This document shows positions 46,796 through 53,539 of a stretch of 64,000 nt of DNA, in pieces. The notes beneath the pieces are model-generated. The model ran no database searches. It saw nothing but the letters and a program-made list of their open reading frames with translations, and was not told the DNA's origin. How positions within the stretch are numbered: position 1 is the stretch's first letter; every line of letters begins with the position of its first letter. Both the position numbers and the translations under genes were made by a program. This stretch comes from Candidatus Anstonellales archaeon. GTDB taxonomy: Archaea > Micrarchaeota > Micrarchaeia > Anstonellales > CG1-02-47-40. The stretch spans positions 14,818 through 78,817 of the forward strand of contig JAWCQO010000005.1 of the NCBI GenBank assembly GCA_038869735.1, read 5' to 3'.

Positions 46796-46851
46796 AGGGG
46801 GGGTATTTTATTTGTGTAATTGATGTTGATGTTTGGTGGTAAGGTGTGGCG

Positions 46852-47286
46852 ATGTTTGTTGAAAAGATAAAGAATGGGACAGTTATAGACCACGTGCCGG
46901 TTGGTTTGGGGCTGCAGATAATGAAGATTTTAGGGGTTGACAAGAACTATCCTGCGCGTGTTGCTCTTATTATGAATGTTGCTAGTAAGAAGATGGGTAG
47001 AAAAGATGTTTTGAAAGTTGAGGACAAGTATTTGGATAGATTGAGTTTGGATAGGATCTCGCTTGTTGCTCCTGGAGCCACAATAAATTTAATAAAGGAC
47101 GGAGATGTTGTTGAAAAGAGAGCTTGCCGGATGCCAAAGATTGTTGGGGGGATAATGGGGTGCCCAAATCCTAAGTGCATAACAAATTTAGAGAGGGTTA
47201 TAAATACCTTTTTTGTTGATGGTAGCGATGGGAGAGTTAGATGTAAGTATTGTGAACGAGTATTTCTCCCAGATGAATTAATATAA
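46852..47286 (+). CDS. pyrI: aspartate carbamoyltransferase regulatory subunit
   Basis: It binds nucleotide effectors and holds the catalytic trimers through a zinc site. The protein is about 144 aa: allosteric domain with VEKIKNGTVIDHVPVGLG, and a zinc domain with CPNPKCITN and CKYCERVF providing four cysteines. ATG 46852 has GGTAAGG seven bases upstream; the GTG at 46846 is too close to it. Confidence 0.96.
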   Translation: MFVEKIKNGTVIDHVPVGLGLQIMKILGVDKNYPARVALIMNVASKKMGRKDVLKVEDKYLDRLSLDRISLVAPGATINLIKDGDVVEKRACRMPKIVGGIMGCPNPKCITNLERVINTFFVDGSDGRVRCKYCERVFLPDELI

Positions 47287-47327
47287 GGTAGGGTGGCGAG
47301 TTTTTTTAAACTTGAAGGAGTAGTTGT

Positions 47328-47753
47328 GTGGTGTTGGATATGGGGATACTTGACATCTTTAAAGGTTTGAGAGGTAAAAAGAGTGACGGTTTGCGGGTTC
47401 CATATAAAATAGAGACTCGGTTTAATCCGCTCCGGCTTTCAGCAAGGAGGGCGTCTTCGGTGGATTTGATTTTGGACATTACTAATATATCTGGCGAAGA
47501 CGCACTCTGTTCTGTTATCGTGGCGGTTCCAAAGGGACTTGGAACTGATCCTACTGGACTTCAAAGAAAGAAGGAAGTTAATGTGGGTAAGATAGGAGTA
47601 AATGAGAAGAAGACGGTTACTGTTACGATTTACGGGACGCCAATGACGGCGGCACAGGAATATATGGTTGGAATTTTGGCGTATGTTCATTTTAGAGATT
47701 ATAGACATGTTTTGAATTCAATGAAAAGGACGATAACTTTGAGGGCAGTATAG
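47328..47753 (+). CDS. conserved archaeal protein, beta-sandwich-like
   Basis: The protein is 141 aa (GTG 47328 with AAGGAG seven bases upstream; ATG 47340 possible). After a short amphipathic start (MGILDIFKGLRGKKS), most of it (about 20-140) is beta-rich with VDLILDITNISGEDALCSVI and KKTVTVTIYGTPM, which looks like an NEW-like or Ig sandwich of the kind used as an adaptor or surface domain. No signal peptide. Downstream of pyrI by 41 bases. Function unknown. Confidence 0.65.
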   Translation: MVLDMGILDIFKGLRGKKSDGLRVPYKIETRFNPLRLSARRASSVDLILDITNISGEDALCSVIVAVPKGLGTDPTGLQRKKEVNVGKIGVNEKKTVTVTIYGTPMTAAQEYMVGILAYVHFRDYRHVLNSMKRTITLRAV

Positions 47754-47788
47754 AATATTGGTAGTGGGTATAGGCGAGATATAGAAGG

Positions 47789-48115
47789 TTACGCGCTTTT
47801 TGCTTCTGTGGGTTCTTTTTGTTGTTGGATTGGTTGTGTCGGGGGTGGTGTTAGCTTTTCAAACAACGTTTCAAGTGTGTTTGCGATTGCCATGCCCTTA
47901 CTTGTAAGTAAAACCACTCTTCGCCTTCCTTCCTTAGTAGTCTCTACCAACCCATCTTTTTGAAATTCAGTTATCAGTGACGAAACATAAACAAAAGTTG
48001 TGTTTGTTTGTCTTGCTATTTTTGATAAATGCCATTTTTGTGTAGTATTTTTTAGGAGTAATAGTATTGAAGAGGGTTTTTTGCGTATTAGTTTTTCAGC
48101 GTCCGTTTTAGACAC
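47789..48115 (-). CDS. winged-helix transcriptional regulator
   Basis: The protein is 108 aa with a GTG start. It forms a MarR/ArsR-like wHTH: KWHLSKIARQTNTTFVYVSS (helices 2-3) and LVETTKEGRRRVVLLTSKG (wing). The last 20 residues are Pro/Gln-rich. It may act on neighbours; the target is unknown. tRNA-Lys lies just upstream on the same strand. Confidence 0.78.
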   Translation of the reverse strand: MSKTDAEKLIRKKPSSILLLLKNTTQKWHLSKIARQTNTTFVYVSSLITEFQKDGLVETTKEGRRRVVLLTSKGMAIANTLETLFEKLTPPPTQPIQQQKEPTEAKSA

Positions 48116-48145
48116 CTATACTGAAGGATTTAAGTTTCTTGAAGG

Positions 48146-48219
48146 CGGGCCCGATGGGATTTGAACCCATGACACGCGGGTTAAGAGCCCGCTGCTCTGC
48201 CAACCTGAGCTACAGGCCC
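48146..48219 (-). tRNA. tRNA-Lys (CUU)
   Basis: On the minus strand: acceptor GGGCCTG/CGGGCCC with one wobble pair, D-arm GCTC...GAGC, anticodon stem GCGGG/CCCGC with loop CTCTTAA (anticodon CTT), T-arm ATGGG-TTCAAAT-CCCAT. No intron. Discriminator G. Confidence 0.94.
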
Positions 48220-48260
48220 GCTTCTCTTCTTTTTGTTCTTTTTATTTTAGAGAGACAGGA

Positions 48261-48268
48261 TTTATAAA
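48261..48268 (+). promoter_or_regulatory. TATA box of trm56
   Basis: TTTATAAA lies about 38 nt before ATG 48303, so transcription would begin near 48288-48292 and exclude the upstream TTG at 48279 from the message. This supports the ATG start. Confidence 0.6.
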
Positions 48269-48302
48269 ATTTTGATGTTTGAGTTTTGAGGTTGGAAGAG
48301 CT

Positions 48303-48857
48303 ATGGTAGGTGAAGTCAACAAGGAAGGGATCTTTGTTTTTAGGGTTGGGCATCGTGTTGGTAGGGACGAGCGCGCCAGCACCCACCTTTTTTTAGCTGC
48401 TCGAGCGCTTGGTGCCACGGGAGCGTATTATTCTGGCCAAAGGGATTGTGAGTTGGAGAGTAGATTGAAGAGGGTTGTGGGGAGTTGGGGTGGGCATTTC
48501 TTTTTAGAATATGTTGGGGAAGGTTGGAAAATGTTTTTGGATAGGTGGAAGAAAATAGGGGGGACAATCGTTCACTTAACTATGTATGGTGAACGGGTGG
48601 GTGATGTTTTAGGAAGTATTGGTGACCGGCGTCCGTTGTTAATTGTTGTCGGCGGTGCGAAGGTGTCTTATGAGGTTTATGGCAAAGCTGACTTTAATGT
48701 TGCCATAGGAAATCAGCCTCATTCTGAAATTGCCGCGGTAGCTATATTTTTAGACAGGTATTTAAAGGGTGAGTGGGAGGCGTTTGGTTTTGAGAAGGCA
48801 AGGATTAAGATCGTGCCATCAAAAATGGGAAAAAAGGTAATAGAATGTAAAAAATAG
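48303..48857 (+). CDS. trm56: tRNA (cytidine-56 2'-O)-methyltransferase aTrm56
   Basis: It methylates ribose of C56 in the T-loop of archaeal tRNAs. The protein is 184 aa with the SPOUT-fold signatures of aTrm56: FRVGHRVGRDERASTHL, YYSGQRDCELE, WKKIGGTIVHLTMYGE, LIVVGGAKVSYEVY and NVAIGNQPHSEIAAVAIF. It is of note that three tRNAs in this window have introns in the very loop this enzyme modifies. Confidence 0.94.
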   Translation: MVGEVNKEGIFVFRVGHRVGRDERASTHLFLAARALGATGAYYSGQRDCELESRLKRVVGSWGGHFFLEYVGEGWKMFLDRWKKIGGTIVHLTMYGERVGDVLGSIGDRRPLLIVVGGAKVSYEVYGKADFNVAIGNQPHSEIAAVAIFLDRYLKGEWEAFGFEKARIKIVPSKMGKKVIECKK

Positions 48858-48918
48858 ACATAGATATTTATAATAGTTATTTATAAAGCTTTTTGCTTGT
48901 TTAGAAATGGGTGTTTAA

Positions 48919-49578
48919 ATGAAGAATATTAAAAGGGATAAGCGCCGACGGACCGCTAAGATAAGGGGCAGGGTTCGTGCGGTGAGTAAAAAATTCAAAA
49001 GTAATGGTAGGGGAGTGAGTGTTAAGAGAGTTGGTGGTTTGAAGGTAGTAAGAAATAAAACTAAAAAAGGTTTGAAGAAGGCAAGTACAAAAAAATTGCA
49101 AAAAAGTTTGGTTTATAGAAAAAGAATGGAGCTTCTATCAACCGCTCTTAGTAGGCAAAAAATGATTGAATTGGGTGGTGAGGAGGCAATTAAAGTTATA
49201 AGTGCATTTTCGAAAGATATGTCCGACGAAGAGCTTGCAAAGAGAGCTGAGGTAAGGATTTGTGATGTTAGAACGGTTTTGAATCGTTTGCATGCTGTTG
49301 GTTTAGTTAGTTATGTTAGGAACCGAGATCAGTCAAGTGGGTGGTATACGTATATATGGAGAATTAATGACGATCTTTTTGAAAGGTTTTCAAATTATAT
49401 GAATATTGGTGGTGGAGAGGGGGGAGAACAGACGCAGAATTTTGAAGGAGAATACTACTGCTGCAGGCGTTGTGGTACAGGAAGTTTAATTAATTTTGAC
49501 GACGCTTTTTCAAAAAAATTTATCTGTAGTTGTGGTGCTCCGCTTGAGTATTTTAAGCGTGATAGAGATAACTTATAA
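48919..49578 (+). CDS. tfe: transcription initiation factor TFE alpha
   Basis: TFE helps open promoters and binds the RpoE/F stalk. The protein is 219 aa. An N-terminal winged helix (about 72-150; VISAFSKDMSDEELAKRAEV, then VRTVLNRLHAVGLVSYVR) is followed by a zinc ribbon with CRRCG and CSCG (about 177-208). The first 70 residues are a long, strongly basic extension not usual in TFE (KRDKRRRTAKIRGRVR). The tRNA-iMet gene starts five bases after the stop. Confidence 0.92.
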   Translation: MKNIKRDKRRRTAKIRGRVRAVSKKFKSNGRGVSVKRVGGLKVVRNKTKKGLKKASTKKLQKSLVYRKRMELLSTALSRQKMIELGGEEAIKVISAFSKDMSDEELAKRAEVRICDVRTVLNRLHAVGLVSYVRNRDQSSGWYTYIWRINDDLFERFSNYMNIGGGEGGEQTQNFEGEYYCCRRCGTGSLINFDDAFSKKFICSCGAPLEYFKRDRDNL

Positions 49579-49582
49579 GTAA

Positions 49583-49689
49583 AGCGGGATGGGGTAGTTT
49601 GGAGTGCCCGCTGGGCTCATAACCCAGAGATCGGTGGTTCAAAGTTCTGGTTTTTATGGAAACCAGAAATGAAAGTCCACCTCCCGCTA
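49583..49689 (+). tRNA. initiator tRNA-Met (CAU) with a T-loop intron
   Basis: Acceptor AGCGGGA/TCCCGCT with the A1:U72 pair of archaeal initiators, anticodon stem CTGGG/CCCAG with three G-C pairs next to loop CTCATAA (anticodon CAT). An intron of 32 nt (49644-49675) splits the T-loop after TTCAAA and before the final T; it contains a perfect 9-bp hairpin TTCTGGTTT/AAACCAGAA. Splicing gives T-arm GGTGG-TTCAAAT-CCACC. There is no intron at 37/38. Confidence 0.93.
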
Positions 49690-49859
49690 CTTCCACTAAT
49701 CAAATATACGTGGTTGGTTTTCTGTTCTCTATTTTAGTCAAATATTATTGATTGGTTCTTAATCAGATATGGTTGGTTCTCTAATTGTTTGGTTTGGTTG
49801 TTGTTTGTTAGTCTAGAAATTCTGGGTTCTTTTTCTATTTTGTTTTTTGGTTGTAGTCT

Positions 49860-49867
49860 ATTTATAA
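49860..49867 (+). promoter_or_regulatory. TATA box upstream of the 78-aa gene
   Basis: TATTTATAAAG spans this site in an otherwise TTG-rich spacer (49690-49860) with no gene. Transcription would start around 49887-49892, at the left edge of the 18-bp palindrome. Confidence 0.6.
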
Positions 49868-49895
49868 AGTAAACCTAAACTATTATTAATATTTT

Positions 49896-49913
49896 ATGTA
49901 ACTATAGTTACAT
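49896..49913. promoter_or_regulatory. 18-bp perfect palindrome at the start of a leaderless gene
   Basis: ATGTAACTATAGTTACAT reads the same on both strands and ends one base before the ATG at 49915. It covers the predicted transcription start region, a good place for a dimeric repressor to bind. Confidence 0.75.
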
Positions 49914-49914
49914 T

Positions 49915-50151
49915 ATGTTATTATATTTCTACGATTTGAAAGCAAAAGATTTAAGACTATATAATAACATAAAACGCCGATTTTATTACGAACTATCAAC
50001 ATCAAAACTCACACAAGCCTTTTTTAGAACAAAATCCGTCTTAGTAGTTCCAGATGAATTAGAAACGTATGCAGATAATTTTTTTAAAAAATATTCAGAA
50101 TATCTAGAAGTTTACAAAGCTCGAACACGCCTCATCCTTCAAATAAACTAA
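49915..50151 (+). CDS. 78-aa protein, possible ferredoxin-like (Cas2/VapD-like) fold
   Basis: The pattern is strand (MLLYFYDL), helix (LRLYNNIKRRFYYELSTSK), strand (KSVLVVPDE), helix (LETYADNFFKKYSEYLE), strand (YKARTRLILQIN). This beta-alpha-beta-beta-alpha-beta-like order fits a small ferredoxin-like domain such as Cas2 or VapD, though no catalytic residue is certain. No CRISPR array or cas gene is near. It lies exactly where strand composition switches and has a palindrome at its start, which suggests autoregulation. Confidence 0.6.
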   Translation: MLLYFYDLKAKDLRLYNNIKRRFYYELSTSKLTQAFFRTKSVLVVPDELETYADNFFKKYSEYLEVYKARTRLILQIN

Positions 50152-50532
50152 CTCCGTATTCTCAACTACACATAACATATAAACAACAACATATAAACAA
50201 CAAGCGCAGTTTCTAATAGAATAAACAAAAACAGAAATCACAACCAAACCCAACCAAACACTCAACAAATATCCCAACTCGCCCATCTATTAAAGCTAAC
50301 AAAAACTATACTCCTTCTTTAATTATTCCTTCTTTAATTATATTACCTTCTTAAATAAACAAAAAATTAATTATATTACCTTCTTAAATAAACAAAAAAA
50401 GCAAAACAATAAATTATAGTTCAAAGTACTTAGTTAAGTATTCGGCGAGACACTACTAGACACTAATTAATTGGTAGGTGTTAAACAACTAAGTAGGGTT
50501 AAAACAATTAGTGGAAGCGTCCCCCCACACTA
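50152..50532. other. A/C-rich gene-free spacer at the skew switch
   Basis: About 380 bases with no gene. It holds two short tandem repeats (a 15-bp unit CCTTCTTTAATTATT twice near 50312-50341 and the 33-bp duplication at 50334-50399), an inverted repeat TACTTAGTTAAGTA (50427-50440), and direct GACACTA copies near 50458. The bias here is C and A, opposite to the spacer left of 49.9 kb. Confidence 0.6.
50334..50399. repeat. 33-bp perfect tandem duplication
   Basis: Two identical 33-bp units (50334-50366 and 50367-50399), each containing TATTACCTTCTTAAATAAAC, lie in the spacer next to the PRC-barrel gene's 3' end. Confidence 0.9.
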
Positions 50533-50793
50533 TTATAAACTAGCACTCCCCCCAGCAGCACTTTTTGATACAACAACCACATCTTCAATAGACCGAACAC
50601 TTTTAAACAAAACACTTCGATCTCTAAGTATTTTTTTTGCTTCTTCTTTTGATACGACATTTAATGGTTCCATAGTAAGACGGACAACTTCTCCTGCCTC
50701 TAAATCAATAATAATATCCTGTACCTTACCAAGAAATCTTCCTCCATCAGTGTAGATATCCATTCCGTATATTGATGAAAGCGCCATGCTCAT
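50533..50793 (-). CDS. PRC-barrel domain protein
   Basis: The protein is 86 aa, a single PRC barrel (about 5-80): MALSSIYGMDIYTDGGRFLG, VQDIIIDLEAGEVVRLTMEP and RSIEDVVVVS. Archaeal PRC-barrel proteins include CdpB-type cell-division adaptors; this one could be such an adaptor but could also serve elsewhere. Start ATG 50793 or 50787. Confidence 0.85.
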   Translation of the reverse strand: MSMALSSIYGMDIYTDGGRFLGKVQDIIIDLEAGEVVRLTMEPLNVVSKEEAKKILRDRSVLFKSVRSIEDVVVVSKSAAGGSASL

Positions 50794-50912
50794 GTTAAAC
50801 CACCCTAATCTCTCTACTCAACACCTATTTAAAAACTTATTCCTAAAAATTTTCATCCCATTTGTAGATTCAAAATACAGACTTCAGTTATTGAAGCCAA
50901 AGGAGAATAAAA

Positions 50913-51524
50913 ATGAAAGGGTTTTTTACATTCTTCTTAATCTTTGTTTTTACTTTCTTACTCCTACTTATTTCCACATCACGACCAACCTATCAAACAA
51001 ACCCATACTTAAAAATAAACACTTTGGCAACAGAGAAAATAGCATTTACCTCTTCCAATATACGTCAAGCATTTGTTAAATACCTTTCAAAAAATATGCT
51101 CCCAATCTTACTGGGGAGAGTATCTCCAGATCCAGAAACGCGCGCAATTTCAGAAGCAAGGCTTCTAACACTTCTCTCCACATTTGAACTTATCGCCGAG
51201 AATAATGATCTTCTTAATATAGATTTATGGTGTGGAACAACTCCTCATACTGAGCTTAACCAAATAGCCCTAGAATCAACAAAACAACGAAAACCAATTA
51301 AATGCCAAAACTGCTACGACCTATCCGCACCAATCTGCACTAATTATATCAAAACCGACCTATCATCGAAAACAGCGCAACTTTCCAATTTTCAACAAAA
51401 TCCACTTATTTTTGGTGGTTTTGGTTTAACAATCTGTTCTAAAAAAGGAGAAATCTGTAACGTATCTAAAATTCCCCAAGAGCTGGTGATACATCTTGAA
51501 AGCGCAGATCTCGATGGAGGTTGA
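50913..51524 (+). CDS. N-terminally anchored secreted protein of the pilin-like cluster
   Basis: The protein is 203 aa. The ATG has AAAGGAG upstream. One N-terminal TM (about 3-24; FFTFFLIFVFTFLLLLIS) leads to about 175 extracellular residues with CQNCYDLSAPIC and two more cysteine pairs. It lacks an archaeal prepilin motif but overlaps the next gene, which has one. Probably a minor component or assembly factor for a pilus-like structure. Confidence 0.65.
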   Translation: MKGFFTFFLIFVFTFLLLLISTSRPTYQTNPYLKINTLATEKIAFTSSNIRQAFVKYLSKNMLPILLGRVSPDPETRAISEARLLTLLSTFELIAENNDLLNIDLWCGTTPHTELNQIALESTKQRKPIKCQNCYDLSAPICTNYIKTDLSSKTAQLSNFQQNPLIFGGFGLTICSKKGEICNVSKIPQELVIHLESADLDGG

Positions 51525-51813
51525 GCTCTCTCTTCTCATACTCACAATACTCATACTTTTCTTTATCAACACAGCTACCATTCACATATCCTCCATAATC
51601 TTAGCTCAACGGCAGCTCACCACTGATTTCATGGTTGAAGACGCAGCAGAATATGTTGGCGCCTTTGCTCTGCTACCAGGAATATCCTATACACGAATCT
51701 TACCTCCAATAAAGACAAACATTACTGATATCTGGTTAAACAATTCTAGAACAAAGAGCATAACACCTATATTTAATGGGCGGGTGTTATCTGATGAAAA
51801 AGAGCGCGTATAA
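51496..51813 (+). CDS. class III signal peptide pilin-like protein
   Basis: The protein is 105 aa starting at TTG 51496 inside the end of the previous gene. The N-terminus KAQISMEVELSLLILTILIL is the archaeal class III signal (Q-x-S-x-E followed by a hydrophobic helix), cleaved by an EppA/PibD-type peptidase. The rest (about 35-105) is a small globular head. The conserved signal supports the unusual start. The next gene starts before this one ends. Confidence 0.72.
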   Translation: MKAQISMEVELSLLILTILILFFINTATIHISSIILAQRQLTTDFMVEDAAEYVGAFALLPGISYTRILPPIKTNITDIWLNNSRTKSITPIFNGRVLSDEKERV

Positions 51814-52219
51814 CCATAATTACCTAGGCTTCATGACGCTAGAGCTATCCATCTCCTTTCTACTTGTGCTGCTGAATTTTATGGCATTCGTTCAATATTG
51901 TGATAAAATATTAGCTGTAGATAAAGATATTTTGGACGAATACACCAAACTTCGTAAGATCTCTGATCTATCAACATTCTTAGTAAAGAAGGGGCTTGTT
52001 GAAGAGCATCCCACCTATTACAATACACACATCCTCTCCCCAACAAAACTATCCATAATCGAGCAACTCCAGGAAGATGCGCTAAGCCAACTTAACCTCA
52101 ACTCAGTAAAAATCTATATCTCAACAACTCCCCCACCAGAAAACCAACATCGCATCTGCGTAACTCGCATCGTCCTTCTATCAAACAAACCATCAACCCT
52201 CATTGTGTGTGGTAATTAG
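51794..52219 (+). CDS. type IV pilin-like protein
   Basis: The protein is 141 aa (ATG 51794; 51776 also in frame). YLGFMTLELSISFLLVLLNF fits a type IV prepilin site: Gly, then a Phe-Met-Thr-x-Glu-like start of the alpha-1 helix with Glu at position 5. A head domain of about 105 residues follows, with a cysteine pair near its end (RICVTR, LIVCGN). It overlaps both neighbours in a tightly packed group. Confidence 0.68.
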   Translation: MKKSAYNHNYLGFMTLELSISFLLVLLNFMAFVQYCDKILAVDKDILDEYTKLRKISDLSTFLVKKGLVEEHPTYYNTHILSPTKLSIIEQLQEDALSQLNLNSVKIYISTTPPPENQHRICVTRIVLLSNKPSTLIVCGN

Positions 52220-52220
52220 T

Positions 52221-52592
52221 ATGCTTTCATTCGAAGCCTTATTCTCATACATGACACTCACCTCTATCATCCTCCTATTACTTCTTACTCCCACCCCCCA
52301 ACCAGACTACTCCCTTCAATCATACAATCTACTTTTAGACATAATCACTATACTTGAAAAATCTTCAGCTATTGAAGAAATCATAACGAACGCACCGAAT
52401 CCCAACGTAAAAAACAAGCTTGATGAGGTTACTCAACTCAGTGGATTTTGCTTGACAATCGAATCATCATATATTAATGTATCTGGATGCCACAACCCAA
52501 GCCCGGAAATCTACTCTGAAAGCGCCATAATCATAACAAAAGAACAAACACCACTCACAATTCGTTTCTCACTACAAAAAGAAAAATTTTAA
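52221..52592 (+). CDS. minor pilin-like protein
   Basis: The protein is 123 aa. It starts with a short leader and a hydrophobic helix (MLSFEALFSYMTLTSIILLL) resembling the pilin N-terminus with Ser-Phe-Glu, then a head with a cysteine pair (GFCLTIE, VSGCHN). It begins right after the stop of the previous gene. Assigned mainly by context. Confidence 0.6.
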   Translation: MLSFEALFSYMTLTSIILLLLLTPTPQPDYSLQSYNLLLDIITILEKSSAIEEIITNAPNPNVKNKLDEVTQLSGFCLTIESSYINVSGCHNPSPEIYSESAIIITKEQTPLTIRFSLQKEKF

Positions 52593-52615
52593 ACAAACAA
52601 ACCAAAACTTACAAC

Positions 52616-52903
52616 ATGCACATCTCAAAAAGATCTCTTATAACCTACTTCTCAAAACTGGGCATAACCATAATTAAAGACCCCAAAAACCCCTCCATCT
52701 TTCTTGTTTACCCACCAGGAAAGCCTCATGAGGAAGAGACAGCCAAATATCTACTCCTAATCCCTGATAAGGCGTACATTCAATTTACAAAACTCAACTA
52801 TTTTATAAATATAGCAGGACGCCTTCGCAAGGGCCTCCTCATCCCAACTTCTCAAAAACCACCATTCAATTTTGTGTTTGTGCAAAGAATAACCAAGTGG
52901 TAA
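52616..52903 (+). CDS. hypothetical protein, 95 aa
   Basis: A small soluble protein with an alpha/beta pattern (LGITIIKDPKNPSIFLVYPP, then AYIQFTKLNYFINIAG). No family recognised. It is packed between the pilin-like genes and the zinc-module protein, so it may belong to the same operon. Confidence 0.5.
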   Translation: MHISKRSLITYFSKLGITIIKDPKNPSIFLVYPPGKPHEEETAKYLLLIPDKAYIQFTKLNYFINIAGRLRKGLLIPTSQKPPFNFVFVQRITKW

Positions 52904-52909
52904 TGAAAG

Positions 52910-53434
52910 ATGACCTATTGTATCAAATGTGGAAGGCTAACTGAGCCTTGGGATTTCGCATACTACGCCCGCGACTTAATGTGTATCCCCTGCTATAAAC
53001 AATACATCGACTCAGTAAGAAAGATGCGTTGTGCACTATGTGCCATTCAGATTTTACCCGAAGATGTGGTTTATCTCAAAAAAAGGCCACTATGCAGGCA
53101 GTGTTATAGTGAAGAAATTGAACGCATCACCACAACATCATGTAGGGGGTGTAAACGAATAGTCAAAAAATACGAACCCAGTCACAAACTTCCTCAAGGC
53201 GGCATCCTTTGCGACGATTGTTTCAGGAAAAACGCCATTAAACTTAGAGCAAGAGAATGCTATCGCTGTTTTGCACCTCTTGGGCCAAACAAAAAGATTT
53301 TAGGAGACGAAGTTCTTTGCGGCGCATGCTATCTAGAAAAAGTAGAGTTCAATTCACTTAAAAACAAATTTCTCTCAACAATCCGTGCAATATTATCAAC
53401 ACAAACCCTTCCAGCAGACGCCGGAACCGATTAA
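52910..53434 (+). CDS. protein of four tandem treble-clef/LIM-like zinc modules
   Basis: The protein is 174 aa with eight CxxC pairs in four modules: CIKC/CIPC, CALC/CRQC, CRGC/CDDC and CYRC/CGAC, each with pairs about 20-25 residues apart as in LIM-like or treble-clef zinc sites. A hydrophilic tail follows. No enzymatic motif; probably a protein-protein or nucleic-acid adaptor. Only six bases separate it from the previous gene. Confidence 0.7.
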   Translation: MTYCIKCGRLTEPWDFAYYARDLMCIPCYKQYIDSVRKMRCALCAIQILPEDVVYLKKRPLCRQCYSEEIERITTTSCRGCKRIVKKYEPSHKLPQGGILCDDCFRKNAIKLRARECYRCFAPLGPNKKILGDEVLCGACYLEKVEFNSLKNKFLSTIRAILSTQTLPADAGTD

Positions 53435-53539
53435 AAACAAAGAACTCTTCAACATCAATTAAGGCAAACCTAACCACTCTAATATTCACAAAAACATCAA
53501 AGAGTATTCAAAAAATCAAAGCCATAAGAGAAATCAAAC

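Noticed and set aside
49915-50151. Cas2 as evidence of a CRISPR locus
   Set aside because: Only the fold pattern is suggestive; no repeat-spacer array or other cas gene was seen in the window.
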